A stretch of DNA of 11,856 nucleotides. It comes from Bog-532 sp036495425 (GTDB taxonomy: Bacteria > Actinomycetota > Actinomycetes > Streptosporangiales > Streptosporangiaceae). Under the pieces are notes generated by a model. That model saw only the letters and a program-made list of their open reading frames with translations. It did no database searches and had not been told where the DNA came from. Shown here piece after piece: positions 1-6,399 of this stretch. Made by a program: the position numbers and the translations under genes. Positions within the stretch are counted from its first letter, which is position 1. Each line of letters begins with the position of its first letter. The stretch is from NCBI GenBank assembly GCA_036495425.1, contig DASXMW010000207.1:1-11856 (forward strand), read 5' to 3'.

Positions 1-142
1 CGAACCGGGATTTGGTCCGCCGCACGCCCTTGGCCACGGCCCGCACCTTGCCCGTCTTGCGGGTCAGCACGGTGACGATGTGGTCGGCCTCGCCGAGCTT
101 CTGCTGGCGCAGCACCACCCCGTCGTCCCGGTACAGCTGCAA
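1..142 (-). CDS. recO: DNA repair protein RecO, N-terminal part (runs off the left edge)
   Basis: RecO acts in RecF-pathway recombinational repair, loading RecA on SSB-coated single strands and annealing DNA. Only the first 47 codons are present. They read LQLYRDDGVVLRQQKLGEAD and continue through a TRKTGKVRAVAKGVRRTKSRF segment, the conserved beta-strand start of the RecO OB-fold domain. I place the start at a TTG at 140-142 because a strong GGAGG lies four bases upstream (147-151 on the plus strand) and the protein then begins at the family's usual N-terminus. The Shine-Dalgarno abuts the intergenic repeat at 145-283, so the 5' leader may be structured. Location near era and leuA fits the actinobacterial order. 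The C-terminal zinc region is outside the window, so integrity cannot be judged. Confidence 0.9.
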   Translation of the reverse strand, partial: MQLYRDDGVVLRQQKLGEADHIVTVLTRKTGKVRAVAKGVRRTKSRF

Positions 143-144
143 TT

Positions 145-283
145 TTCCTCCGGGGGAGCGACCCCCCGTACCCCCCGGTGCGCTGCGCGCCCGCGCGGTG
201 GTACCTGCCGTAGTACCGGCCACTCACCGGGCCTGACGGGCCCGGTTCGCTAGGCCGGTTAGTTCGTCTCATCGTAACCCGCG
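145..283 (-). repeat. Structured intergenic repeat, copy A (upstream of recO)
   Basis: This 139-bp block in the recO/oxidoreductase divergent spacer matches the block at 4140-4273 in sequence and layout. Plus-strand landmarks: a CCGGGGG arm (150-156), two C6 tracts (162-167, 171-176), GGTACC (200-205), ACCGGCCACTC (215-225), GGCCGGT (253-259) and CGTAAC (273-278). The spacing between landmarks is the same within one base in both copies, apart from the section between the second C tract and GGTACC. A perfect 8-bp stem with a 5-nt loop lies at 226-246. The G arm can pair with either C tract, so two hairpins compete. The edge nearest recO reaches its Shine-Dalgarno. Strand is given relative to the flanking minus-strand gene. 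Function is unknown; a dispersed repeat family or a cis-regulatory RNA are both possible. Confidence 0.75.
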
Positions 284-329
284 GGGCCGGGGCAAGCCGG
301 GTTCAGCTGTGGGCCGTAGGGTGGCGCTG

Positions 330-1346
330 ATGAGCGAGTTCGGGTTCGGGATCGTGGGGGCCGGGACGGTGGCGGCCTTTCACGCCGGGGCCTTGGCCCT
401 GCTGCCGCGGGCGCGGCTGGTGGCCGTGGCCGATCTGGATCAGGGGCGGGCGCGGGAGTTCGCGGTCAAGCACGGGTGCGTGGCTGCGCCGGACCTCGAC
501 GCTCTGCTGGCCCGGGACGACGTCGACCTGGTGGCGGTGTGCGTGCCCAGCGGACGGCACGCCGAGGTGGGCGTCCGGGCCGCCGCGGCCGGCAAGCACC
601 TGGTCATCGAGAAACCCATCGACGTCAGCCTGGACGCGGCCGACCGGCTCATCGCCGCGGCCGAAGCCGCGGGGGTGGCGGTCACGGTGATCTCCCAGCA
701 CCGGTTCGACCCCGGCCTGGTCGAGCTGCGCCGGCTCATCGACAGGGGCGCGCTCGGGCGGCTGCTGCTCGGGCAGGCCAGCACCAAGTGGTGGCGGGGC
801 CAGGATTACTACGACAGCGCGGACTGGCGCGGCACCTGGGCCATGGACGGCGGGGCCCTGATGAACCAGGGCATCCACTACGCCGACCTGCTGGCCTGGT
901 GCCTGGGCCCGGTGGCCGAGGTCAGCGCGATCACCGCGACCCAGGCCCATCAGATGGAGGCCGAGGACTGCGCGCTGGCCACGGTCCGGTTCACCTCGGG
1001 CGCGGTCGGCACCATCACCGCCAGCACATCGGTGGTGCCGGGGTTCGCCCAGCGGCTCGAGATCAGCGGCACCGCAGGCTCCGCCATCATCGAAGACGGT
1101 CTGCTGGTCTACCAGGGATTCCGTGGCGGCCGGGAGGTGACCGCCGCCGCCGACGGGGCGGGCGCGGCGGCCAGCGCGACCGACCTGGGCGCGGCCGCGC
1201 ACGCGGCCCAGGTGGCCGACCTGCTGACCGCGATCGACCAGGGCCGGCCACCCGCGGTTACCGTGGCCGACGCCCGGGCCACGCTGGAGCTGGTGTGCGC
1301 CGTCTACCAGTCGGCGCGGGAAGGACGGCCGGTGACGCTGCGATGA
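330..1346 (+). CDS. Gfo/Idh/MocA family NAD(P)-dependent oxidoreductase
   Basis: This is a cytosolic dehydrogenase of the family that oxidises or reduces sugars, inositols and related polyols; the substrate cannot be read from sequence. The 338-residue product has an N-terminal Rossmann fold with GIVGAGTVAAFH (about residues 7-18), the EKP motif at 94-96 whose Lys is catalytic in the family, and the C-terminal signature from Asp173 through GGALMNQGIH to His183. The C-terminal beta-sheet domain follows. I chose ATG 330 over GTG 309 because MSEFGFGIVGAG is a normal family start and an AGGGTGG purine stretch precedes it. The stop overlaps the next start (ATGA), so the two genes are probably translationally coupled. 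The pair sits between recO and leuA, suggesting a lineage-specific insertion. Confidence 0.9.
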   Translation: MSEFGFGIVGAGTVAAFHAGALALLPRARLVAVADLDQGRAREFAVKHGCVAAPDLDALLARDDVDLVAVCVPSGRHAEVGVRAAAAGKHLVIEKPIDVSLDAADRLIAAAEAAGVAVTVISQHRFDPGLVELRRLIDRGALGRLLLGQASTKWWRGQDYYDSADWRGTWAMDGGALMNQGIHYADLLAWCLGPVAEVSAITATQAHQMEAEDCALATVRFTSGAVGTITASTSVVPGFAQRLEISGTAGSAIIEDGLLVYQGFRGGREVTAAADGAGAAASATDLGAAAHAAQVADLLTAIDQGRPPAVTVADARATLELVCAVYQSAREGRPVTLR

Positions 1347-2173
1347 CGGTGATCCTGAGCGGGTTCGCGGACGAGATCTCGGCCGACCTGGACACTCAGC
1401 TGGAGGTCCTGGCCGCCCAGTCCATCCGCCACCTGGAACTGCGCAGCGTCTGGTCGGTCAATGTCGCTGACTTCGATGACCAGCAGGTGGCCCGGATCCG
1501 GCGGGCCCTGGACCAGGCCGGGGTGGCAGTATCGGCCGTCGGCTCGCCCATCGGCAAGATCCCGGTCGACGCCCCGCTGGGCCCGGAGCTGGACCGGCTG
1601 CGCCGCATCGCCGACATCGCGGCCGCGCTGGGCACCCCGCTGGTGCGGGTGTTCTCGTTCTTCGTGCCCAGGGGGCGTAGTCCGGCGGAGTTCAGCGGGC
1701 CGGTGCTGGACCGGATGGCCGCGCTGGCCGGGATCGCCGAAGAGCGCGGCCTGGTCCTGGCCCACGAGAACGAGAAGGAGATCTACGGGGACGTGCCGGG
1801 CCGGTGCGCGGAGATCATCCGCGAGGTCGGGTCGCCGGCGCTCCGCGCCACGTTCGACGCGGCCAACTTCGTCCAGTGCGGGGTGGCCCCGCACACCGAG
1901 GCCTACCCCCAGCTCGCCCCGTACATCGAGTATCTGCAGGTCAAGGACGCCCTGGCCGCCACCGGCGCGGTGGTACCGGCGGGGATGGGTGACGGCCAGG
2001 TGCGTCTGACCCTGGCCGCGCTGGCCGAAGCCGGGTTCGCCGGCTTCGTCTCGCTGGAACCGCACCTGGCGGTGGCCGGGCGGTTCGGTGGCTTCAGCGG
2101 GCCAGAGGAATTCACCCGGGCCGCCAGCGCCCTCAAGGGGCTGCTGGACGGCCTGGGCATGTCCTGGTGCTAG
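1343..2173 (+). CDS. Sugar-phosphate isomerase/epimerase-like TIM-barrel protein
   Basis: This is a xylose-isomerase-like TIM barrel of the AP endonuclease 2 superfamily, 276 residues, the usual length for IolE/hydroxypyruvate-isomerase-type enzymes. Candidate metal and catalytic residues lie at strand ends: Glu32 in HLELRS, the HENE motif at 141-144, Asp172 in ATFDAANF, the YLQVKDA strand near 197-203, and Glu239 in VSLEPHL. The start ATG overlaps the stop of the upstream oxidoreductase by four bases, so the two probably form one catabolic unit acting on successive forms of a sugar or cyclitol. Oxidoreductase plus isomerase pairs are common in actinobacterial sugar and inositol loci, but no transporter or regulator is present here to name the substrate. 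The gene ends 13 bp from the end of convergent leuA, with no obvious terminator between them. Confidence 0.85.
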   Translation: MTVILSGFADEISADLDTQLEVLAAQSIRHLELRSVWSVNVADFDDQQVARIRRALDQAGVAVSAVGSPIGKIPVDAPLGPELDRLRRIADIAAALGTPLVRVFSFFVPRGRSPAEFSGPVLDRMAALAGIAEERGLVLAHENEKEIYGDVPGRCAEIIREVGSPALRATFDAANFVQCGVAPHTEAYPQLAPYIEYLQVKDALAATGAVVPAGMGDGQVRLTLAALAEAGFAGFVSLEPHLAVAGRFGGFSGPEEFTRAASALKGLLDGLGMSWC

Positions 2174-2186
2174 CGGGGTCCGCGTC

Positions 2187-3959
2187 CTAGCGGGTGCGGT
2201 TGACCGCCGAGAGCACGGCCCGCATCGAGGCGCTGGTGGTGTCGGCGTCGACGCCCACCCCCCACAGGGTCCGGCCGTCGATCTCGCACTCCACGTAGGC
2301 GGCGGCCTGGGCGTCCGACCCGGCCGAGAGCGCGTGCTCGGTGTAATCGAGGACCCGGACCTTCACGCCGACCCCGCCCAGGGCGTCGCAGAACGCCGAG
2401 ATCGGCCCGTTGCCGGAACCCTCGATCTGCCGGGCCTCGCCGTCCACGCTGACCTCGGCGGTGAGCACGTGCTTGGACTCGACCACCGAGGAGGCGCGGT
2501 GGCCGAGCAGGCCCACCGGGCCGCCGGACAGGTACTCGGCCGAGAACTTGGCCCACATCTCGGCCGCGGTGACCTCGCCGCCCTCGTCGTCGGTGGCGAC
2601 CTGAACGACCCGGGAGAACTCGATCTGGAGCCGCCGGGGCAGGTCGAGCTGGTGCTCGGCCTTCATGATGTAGGCCACGCCGCCCTTGCCGGACTGGGAG
2701 TTGACCCGGATCACGGCCTCGTAGGAGCGGCCCACGTCGTGGGGGTCGATGGGCAGGTAGGGCACGGCCCAGGGGTAGTCGGCGAACGGCACGCCGGCGT
2801 CCCTGGCTTCCTGCTCGAGGGCTTCGAAGCCCTTCTTGATCGCGTCCTGGTGCGAGCCGGAGAACGCGGTGTAGACCAGGTCGCCCGCGTACGGGTGGCG
2901 CGGGTGGACCGGAAGCTGGTTGCAGTACTCGACGGTGCGCCGCACCTCGTCGATGTCGGAGAAGTCGATCATCGGGTCGATGCCCTGGCTGAACAGGTTC
3001 AGGCCCAGCGTGACCAGGCAGACGTTGCCGGTCCGTTCGCCGTTGCCGAACAGGCAGCCCTCGACCCGGTCCGCGCCGGCCATCACGGCCAGCTCGGCGT
3101 CGGCCACCGCGGTGCCGCGGTCGTTGTGGGTGTGCACCGACAGGCAGACGTTCTCGCGCCGGGTGAACTGGCGGCTCATCCACTCGATCTGGTCGGCGTA
3201 GGCGTTGGGGGTGGACCGCTCGACCGTGCACGGAAGGTTGAAGATGATCTCCCGGCCCGGCTCGGGCTGCCACAGGCCGGACACGGCCTCGCAGACCTCG
3301 ATGGAGAAGTCGAGCTCGGTGTCCATGAAGATCTCGGGCGAGTACTCGTAGCCGAAGGCCGTGCCGGGCAGGAGCCGCTCGGCGTGCCGCAGCACGGAAA
3401 TCGTGCCGTCGGTGGCCAGCGCCCTGGTCTCCTCCCGGCTGGCCCGGAAGACCACCTTGCGGAACAGCGGGGCGCAGGCGTTGTAGAGGTGCACGGTGGC
3501 GCGCGGCGCGCCGACCAGGGACTGGACGGTCCGCTCGATCAGGTCGTCGCGGGCCTGGGTCAGCACCGAGATCTGCACGTCATCGGGGATCTTGCCGCCC
3601 TCGATGAGCTCGCGTACGAAGTCGAAGTCGGTCTGGCTGGCCGAGGGGAAGCCGACCTCGATCTCCTTGTAGCCCATGGCCACCAGGAGGTCGAACATCT
3701 TCCGCTTGCGGGCCGGGCTCATCGGGTCGATCAGGGCCTGGTTGCCGTCGCGCAGGTCGGTGGAGAGCCAGCGCGGGGCCTTGGTGATCGCGCTGCCCGG
3801 CCAGGTGCGGTCGGCCAGGTCGACCGGCGGGAAGGGGCGGTAGCGCTCGATCGGCATGCCGCTGGCCAGCTGCCGGATGTCTCCGGTACCCACCGAATGG
3901 GCGCGGGGATTAGGTACGTCGTTCGGCACGCCGGACGCGTGCGTCTGCTGGGAAGTCAT
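2187..3959 (-). CDS. leuA: 2-isopropylmalate synthase
   Basis: LeuA condenses acetyl-CoA with 2-oxoisovalerate to give 2-isopropylmalate, the first committed step of leucine synthesis in the cytosol, and is feedback-inhibited by leucine. The 590-residue protein has a DRE-TIM catalytic barrel with LRDGNQ at about 69-74, HTHND at 276-280 and the GCLFGNGERTGN loop near 300. The C-terminal regulatory domain includes EGSGNGPISAF and ends VNRTR. The long form with PRWLSTDLRDGNQ matches the actinobacterial type. I prefer ATG 3959, preceded by GAGGAG 11 bases upstream, because the codons just before it (CCT CGA CGA GGA GCA GCA CTT) lose the normal G/C third-position bias. An in-frame GTG at 4034 with GGAG seven bases upstream is an alternative that would add 25 residues. 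A leucine leader peptide lies upstream. Confidence 0.95.
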   Translation of the reverse strand: MTSQQTHASGVPNDVPNPRAHSVGTGDIRQLASGMPIERYRPFPPVDLADRTWPGSAITKAPRWLSTDLRDGNQALIDPMSPARKRKMFDLLVAMGYKEIEVGFPSASQTDFDFVRELIEGGKIPDDVQISVLTQARDDLIERTVQSLVGAPRATVHLYNACAPLFRKVVFRASREETRALATDGTISVLRHAERLLPGTAFGYEYSPEIFMDTELDFSIEVCEAVSGLWQPEPGREIIFNLPCTVERSTPNAYADQIEWMSRQFTRRENVCLSVHTHNDRGTAVADAELAVMAGADRVEGCLFGNGERTGNVCLVTLGLNLFSQGIDPMIDFSDIDEVRRTVEYCNQLPVHPRHPYAGDLVYTAFSGSHQDAIKKGFEALEQEARDAGVPFADYPWAVPYLPIDPHDVGRSYEAVIRVNSQSGKGGVAYIMKAEHQLDLPRRLQIEFSRVVQVATDDEGGEVTAAEMWAKFSAEYLSGGPVGLLGHRASSVVESKHVLTAEVSVDGEARQIEGSGNGPISAFCDALGGVGVKVRVLDYTEHALSAGSDAQAAAYVECEIDGRTLWGVGVDADTTSASMRAVLSAVNRTR

Positions 3960-4043
3960 GGGAAGTGCTGCTCCTCGTCGAGGCTGCTGCGGGGACCCGG
4001 CCGGGGTATCGGCCGCGATCTGGCCAGCGGTCACGCGAAATCT

Positions 4044-4083
4044 CCGCGGCGAGGGAGCAGGCCGTTATCGGCCCTCGCCGCGG
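4044..4083 (-). promoter_or_regulatory. leuA attenuator hairpin
   Basis: In the minus-strand transcript CCGCGGCGAGGG (4083-4072) pairs perfectly with CCCTCGCCGCGG (4055-4044), a 12-bp stem with a 16-nt loop holding the leader peptide stop codon. The first arm overlaps leader codons 9-13, just after the four Leu codons. A ribosome stalled on those codons would melt the stem. The second arm runs into GCGGAG, the Shine-Dalgarno-like sequence of the alternative GTG at 4034. No clear U-tract follows, so translational control is at least as likely as intrinsic termination. The stem is seen directly; the switching is inferred. Confidence 0.65.
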
Positions 4084-4109
4084 CGGCTAAGCAGAAGCAG
4101 CCCGCGCAT
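4065..4109 (-). CDS. leuA leader peptide (leucine-rich attenuator peptide)
   Basis: This 14-residue ORF reads MRGLLLLSRRGEGR, with four consecutive leucine codons (CTG CTT CTG CTT) at residues 4-7. It begins 150 bases upstream of the leuA ATG on the same strand. Leu runs in short peptides before leucine-synthesis genes are the hallmark of ribosome-mediated attenuation, which is known for actinobacterial amino-acid operons. Two of the codons are CTT, rarely used in this DNA, which would favour stalling when charged leucyl-tRNA is scarce. The stop codon lies in the loop of the 4044-4083 hairpin. No strong Shine-Dalgarno precedes the ATG. A possible -10 element 10 bases upstream suggests a very short 5' leader. 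The peptide itself probably has no function once made. Confidence 0.85.
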   Translation of the reverse strand: MRGLLLLSRRGEGR

Positions 4110-4119
4110 GATGAGAGAG

Positions 4120-4125
4120 AGTTTA
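4120..4125 (-). promoter_or_regulatory. Possible -10 element for the leuA leader transcript
   Basis: The minus strand reads TAAACT, fitting the actinobacterial TANNNT -10 pattern, ten bases before the leader ATG at 4109. Transcription would start within a few bases of that ATG, giving a leaderless or nearly leaderless peptide. No convincing -35 is seen at 16-18 bases; that stretch runs into repeat copy B. Confidence 0.35.
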
Positions 4126-4139
4126 TCAGTCCTGGGGAG

Positions 4140-4273
4140 TTCCGTCCGGGGGGACGACCCCCCTGGACCCCCCGGAACCCGGGCTGCGGTACCTCGCCGC
4201 ACCACCGGCCACTCGCCCGAGCCTCCGGCCCGGGACTCGCTGGGCCGGTCAGACCGGCTCGCCGTAACACGCG
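4140..4273 (-). repeat. Structured intergenic repeat, copy B (upstream of the leuA leader)
   Basis: This is the second copy of the block at 145-283, in the same orientation relative to its minus-strand gene. Plus-strand landmarks: CCGGGGGG (4146-4153), C6 tracts (4158-4163, 4168-4173), GGTACC (4188-4193), ACCGGCCACTC (4204-4214), GGCCGGT (4243-4249) and CGTAAC (4263-4268). The 8-bp stem is at 4216-4234. Its outer A-T pair in copy A is C-G here, and its single mismatch on the plus strand becomes a G-U pair in minus-strand RNA. The section between the second C tract and GGTACC is shorter than in copy A. A partial reverse-facing match (GGTACC, then GTACGGGGGGT) may lie at about 4305-4336, but it is weak. 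Confidence 0.75.
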
Positions 4274-4350
4274 TCCACTCCTGGCCAGCGCTCTGGAGCG
4301 GGGTGGTACCGGAGGGGGAAGCGGAGTACGGGGGGTGCTGGCCGGTCACG

Positions 4351-4373
4351 GGAAATAATCGGTCGCTATTTCC
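4351..4373 (+). promoter_or_regulatory. Inverted repeat upstream of the GNAT gene (possible operator)
   Basis: GGAAATA (4351-4357) and TATTTCC (4367-4373) form a perfect 7-bp inverted repeat with a 9-base spacer, ending 25 bases before the GTG start of the acetyltransferase. Its A+T content stands out from the GC-rich surroundings. The arm spacing is near one helical turn, as for a dimeric repressor site. No regulator gene is adjacent, so the binder is unknown. Confidence 0.4.
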
Positions 4374-4398
4374 GGGGGCTTGGTGTTTGGCTGGCGGG

Positions 4399-5448
4399 GT
4401 GCTGATCGAGCGGTTTGATCCGGAGGCGGACGAGGCTTCCACGCGGGCCTGGTATGCGCTGTACGCGGCGGGGGCGCCGGTGGACGAGCCGGGCGGGCCG
4501 CCCATGTCACCGGGGGTGTGGATGGGGCTGAAGGCCCACGGCTGGTGTGCCGAGCCGCGCGAGAACTGGCTGGCTGTGGCCGGGCCCGGCGGCGCGCTGC
4601 TGGGCGGGTACTCGCTGGAGCTGCCCGACCGGGAGAACCAGACCCGGGCCAACCTGTCCCTGCTGGTGGCCCCGGACCGGCGGCGGGCCGGGCTGGGCAG
4701 CACGCTGCTCCGGCACGCCCGGGCCCGCGCCGCCGAACTGGGCCGCCGCACCACGACCAGCCTGGTCCTGGAGGGCACCCCCGGCGACGGGTTCGCCCGG
4801 GCCCACGGCGCCGCCGCCGAACTGGTCGAGGCCCGGCGGACCCTGGACGTCGCGGCCATCCCGGCCGGGCACCTGGCCCGGCTGCGGTCCTCGGCCGAGG
4901 CCGCGGCGGCCGGCTACACCCTGGTGATCTGGGAGAACCTGACCCCGGACCAGTGGCTGGAGCCGGTGGCCCGGCTGAACGACGCCATGGCCGACGCCCC
5001 GCACGGCGAGGGCGAGGAGCCTCAGGTCTGGGACGCCGGCCGGGTCCGCCTGGTCGACCAGTACAGCGTGGACGAGGGCCTGCGCCGCTACTCGGTAGCC
5101 GCCGTCGCCACCGCGACCGGCGAACTGGCCGCCCTGACCCAGCTGGCCGTCGAGGCCCCCACCCCGGACTGGGGCCACCAGGAGCTGACCGCGGTCGCCC
5201 GCCCCCACCGCGGCCACCGCCTGGGCCTGCTGACCAAGGTGGCCATGCTGGAGCTGGTGGCGGCCCGGGAACCCCAGGTGGCGTTCATCGAGACCTGGAA
5301 CGGCGAAGCCAACGCCCACATGGTGGCGATCAACGAGATGCTCGGCTTCCGCCAGACCGGCCGCGTCACCGCCTGGCTTCTCCCCACCACCCCGGCTCCG
5401 GCCCACGGCGACTCCGGCGAGCGGAGTGAGGCCGTCGGTCAGTCGTAG
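4399..5448 (+). CDS. Tandem GNAT-domain N-acetyltransferase
   Basis: This is a 349-residue cytosolic protein with two GCN5-related acetyltransferase folds. The first (about 1-150) contains LSLLVAPDRRRAGLGSTLL, whose RRRAGLG loop (95-101) fits the acetyl-CoA pyrophosphate-binding motif. The second (about 175-330) has TAVARPHRGHRLGLLTK at 265-280 with RGHRLG in the same role, followed by FIETWNGEANAHMVAINEML and GF, a typical motif B and C-terminal strand. Both halves look able to bind acetyl-CoA; the substrate is unknown. I chose GTG 4399 because the coding pattern begins there with LIERFDPEAD; the Shine-Dalgarno is weak (GGCGGGG immediately before). The 3' end overlaps convergent era by 10 bp. 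Antibiotic resistance is not implied by the sequence. Confidence 0.85.
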   Translation: MLIERFDPEADEASTRAWYALYAAGAPVDEPGGPPMSPGVWMGLKAHGWCAEPRENWLAVAGPGGALLGGYSLELPDRENQTRANLSLLVAPDRRRAGLGSTLLRHARARAAELGRRTTTSLVLEGTPGDGFARAHGAAAELVEARRTLDVAAIPAGHLARLRSSAEAAAAGYTLVIWENLTPDQWLEPVARLNDAMADAPHGEGEEPQVWDAGRVRLVDQYSVDEGLRRYSVAAVATATGELAALTQLAVEAPTPDWGHQELTAVARPHRGHRLGLLTKVAMLELVAAREPQVAFIETWNGEANAHMVAINEMLGFRQTGRVTAWLLPTTPAPAHGDSGERSEAVGQS

Positions 5449-6389
5449 AAGCCGAGGCGGCGGAGCTCTTTGGGGTTGCGCTGCCAGTCCTTGGCCACCT
5501 TGACGCGCAGGTCGAGGTAGACCCGGGTACCGAGCAGGGCCTCGATCTGCTGGCGGGCCCGGCTGCCGACGTCCTTCAGGCGGGCGCCCTTGGTGCCGAT
5601 GACGATGGCCTTCTGGCTGGGGCGCTCGACGTACATCTCGGCGTAGACGTCGGTGAGGTCCTCCTGCCCGTCCCGCGGCTTCATCTCCTCGACCACGACC
5701 GCGATCGAGTGGGGGAGCTCCTCGCGGACGCCTTCCAGGGCCGCCTCGCGGATCAGCTCGGCCACCAGGTAGCGTTCGGGCTCGTCGGTCAGCTCGCCGT
5801 CGGGGTAGAGCGGCACGCCCTCGGGCAGGTGCTTGACCAGCACGTCGGCCAGCACGTCGAGGTTGTAGCCGGTGACCGCGGAGACCGGGACCACGTCGGC
5901 CCACTCCCCCAGCTCGGCCACGGCCGCCAGCTGGGCCAGCACCCGGGCCGGGGGGACCTCGTCGGTCTTGGTCACGATGGCCACCACCGGGGTGCGCTTG
6001 ATCCCGGCCAGCTCGCGGGCCAGGTAGCGGTCGCCGGGGCCGACCGGGTCGCCGGCCGGGACGCAGAAGCCGATCACGTCGACCTCGGTCAGGGTGGAGC
6101 GGACCAGGCTGTCCAGCCGCTCCCCGAGCAGGGTGCGCGGCTTGTGCAGGCCGGGGGTGTCGACCAGGATCAGCTGGGCGTCGGGCCGGTGCACGATGCC
6201 GCGGATGACCCGCCGGGTGGTCTGTGGCCGGCTGCTGGTGATCGCCACCTTGGTGCCGACCAGCGCGTTGGTCAGGGTGGATTTGCCGACGTTGGGCCGC
6301 CCGGCGAACGCCGCGAAGCCCGAGCGGAAGGGGCCTGCGGGTTCGCCGGAGCTGGTGGCATCGGCGGGGCTGGCGGGGCTGTCGTGCAT
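5439..6389 (-). CDS. era: GTPase Era, ribosome assembly factor
   Basis: Era binds the 3' end of 16S rRNA and supports 30S subunit maturation, associating loosely with the membrane. The 316-residue protein has G1 GRPNVGKST (30-38), a G2 region with TTRRVIRGI, G3 DTPG (77-80), G4 TKTD (140-143), a G5-like SAVTGYN, and a C-terminal KH RNA-binding domain (about 240-316) containing AIVIGTKGARLKDVG. It ends KELRRLGFYD, a typical Era terminus. A roughly 20-residue Ser/Pro/Ala-rich N-terminal extension precedes the G domain, as in other actinobacterial Era proteins. It starts at ATG 6389, 10 bases after the stop of the Cdd-like gene, and closes the phoH-ybeY operon. The stop overlaps the convergent acetyltransferase gene by 10 bp, leaving no room for an intergenic terminator. 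Confidence 0.96.
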   Translation of the reverse strand: MHDSPASPADATSSGEPAGPFRSGFAAFAGRPNVGKSTLTNALVGTKVAITSSRPQTTRRVIRGIVHRPDAQLILVDTPGLHKPRTLLGERLDSLVRSTLTEVDVIGFCVPAGDPVGPGDRYLARELAGIKRTPVVAIVTKTDEVPPARVLAQLAAVAELGEWADVVPVSAVTGYNLDVLADVLVKHLPEGVPLYPDGELTDEPERYLVAELIREAALEGVREELPHSIAVVVEEMKPRDGQEDLTDVYAEMYVERPSQKAIVIGTKGARLKDVGSRARQQIEALLGTRVYLDLRVKVAKDWQRNPKELRRLGFYD

Positions 6390-6399
6390 CAGGTCTCGC

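Noticed and set aside
303..1202. A 299-codon minus-strand frame across the oxidoreductase
   Set aside because: It is a shadow of the Gfo/Idh/MocA gene, Arg/Gly/His-rich, with no recognisable domain.
4044..4083. The leuA stem as a classical intrinsic terminator
   Set aside because: The stem is strong, but no U-tract follows it; it is reported as an attenuator of unresolved mechanism.
2088..4358. A 756-codon plus-strand open frame lying across leuA
   Set aside because: It is antisense to a clear LeuA and has a low-complexity Gly/Val/Asp/His-rich product with no family motifs. Long antisense frames are expected in very GC-rich genes.
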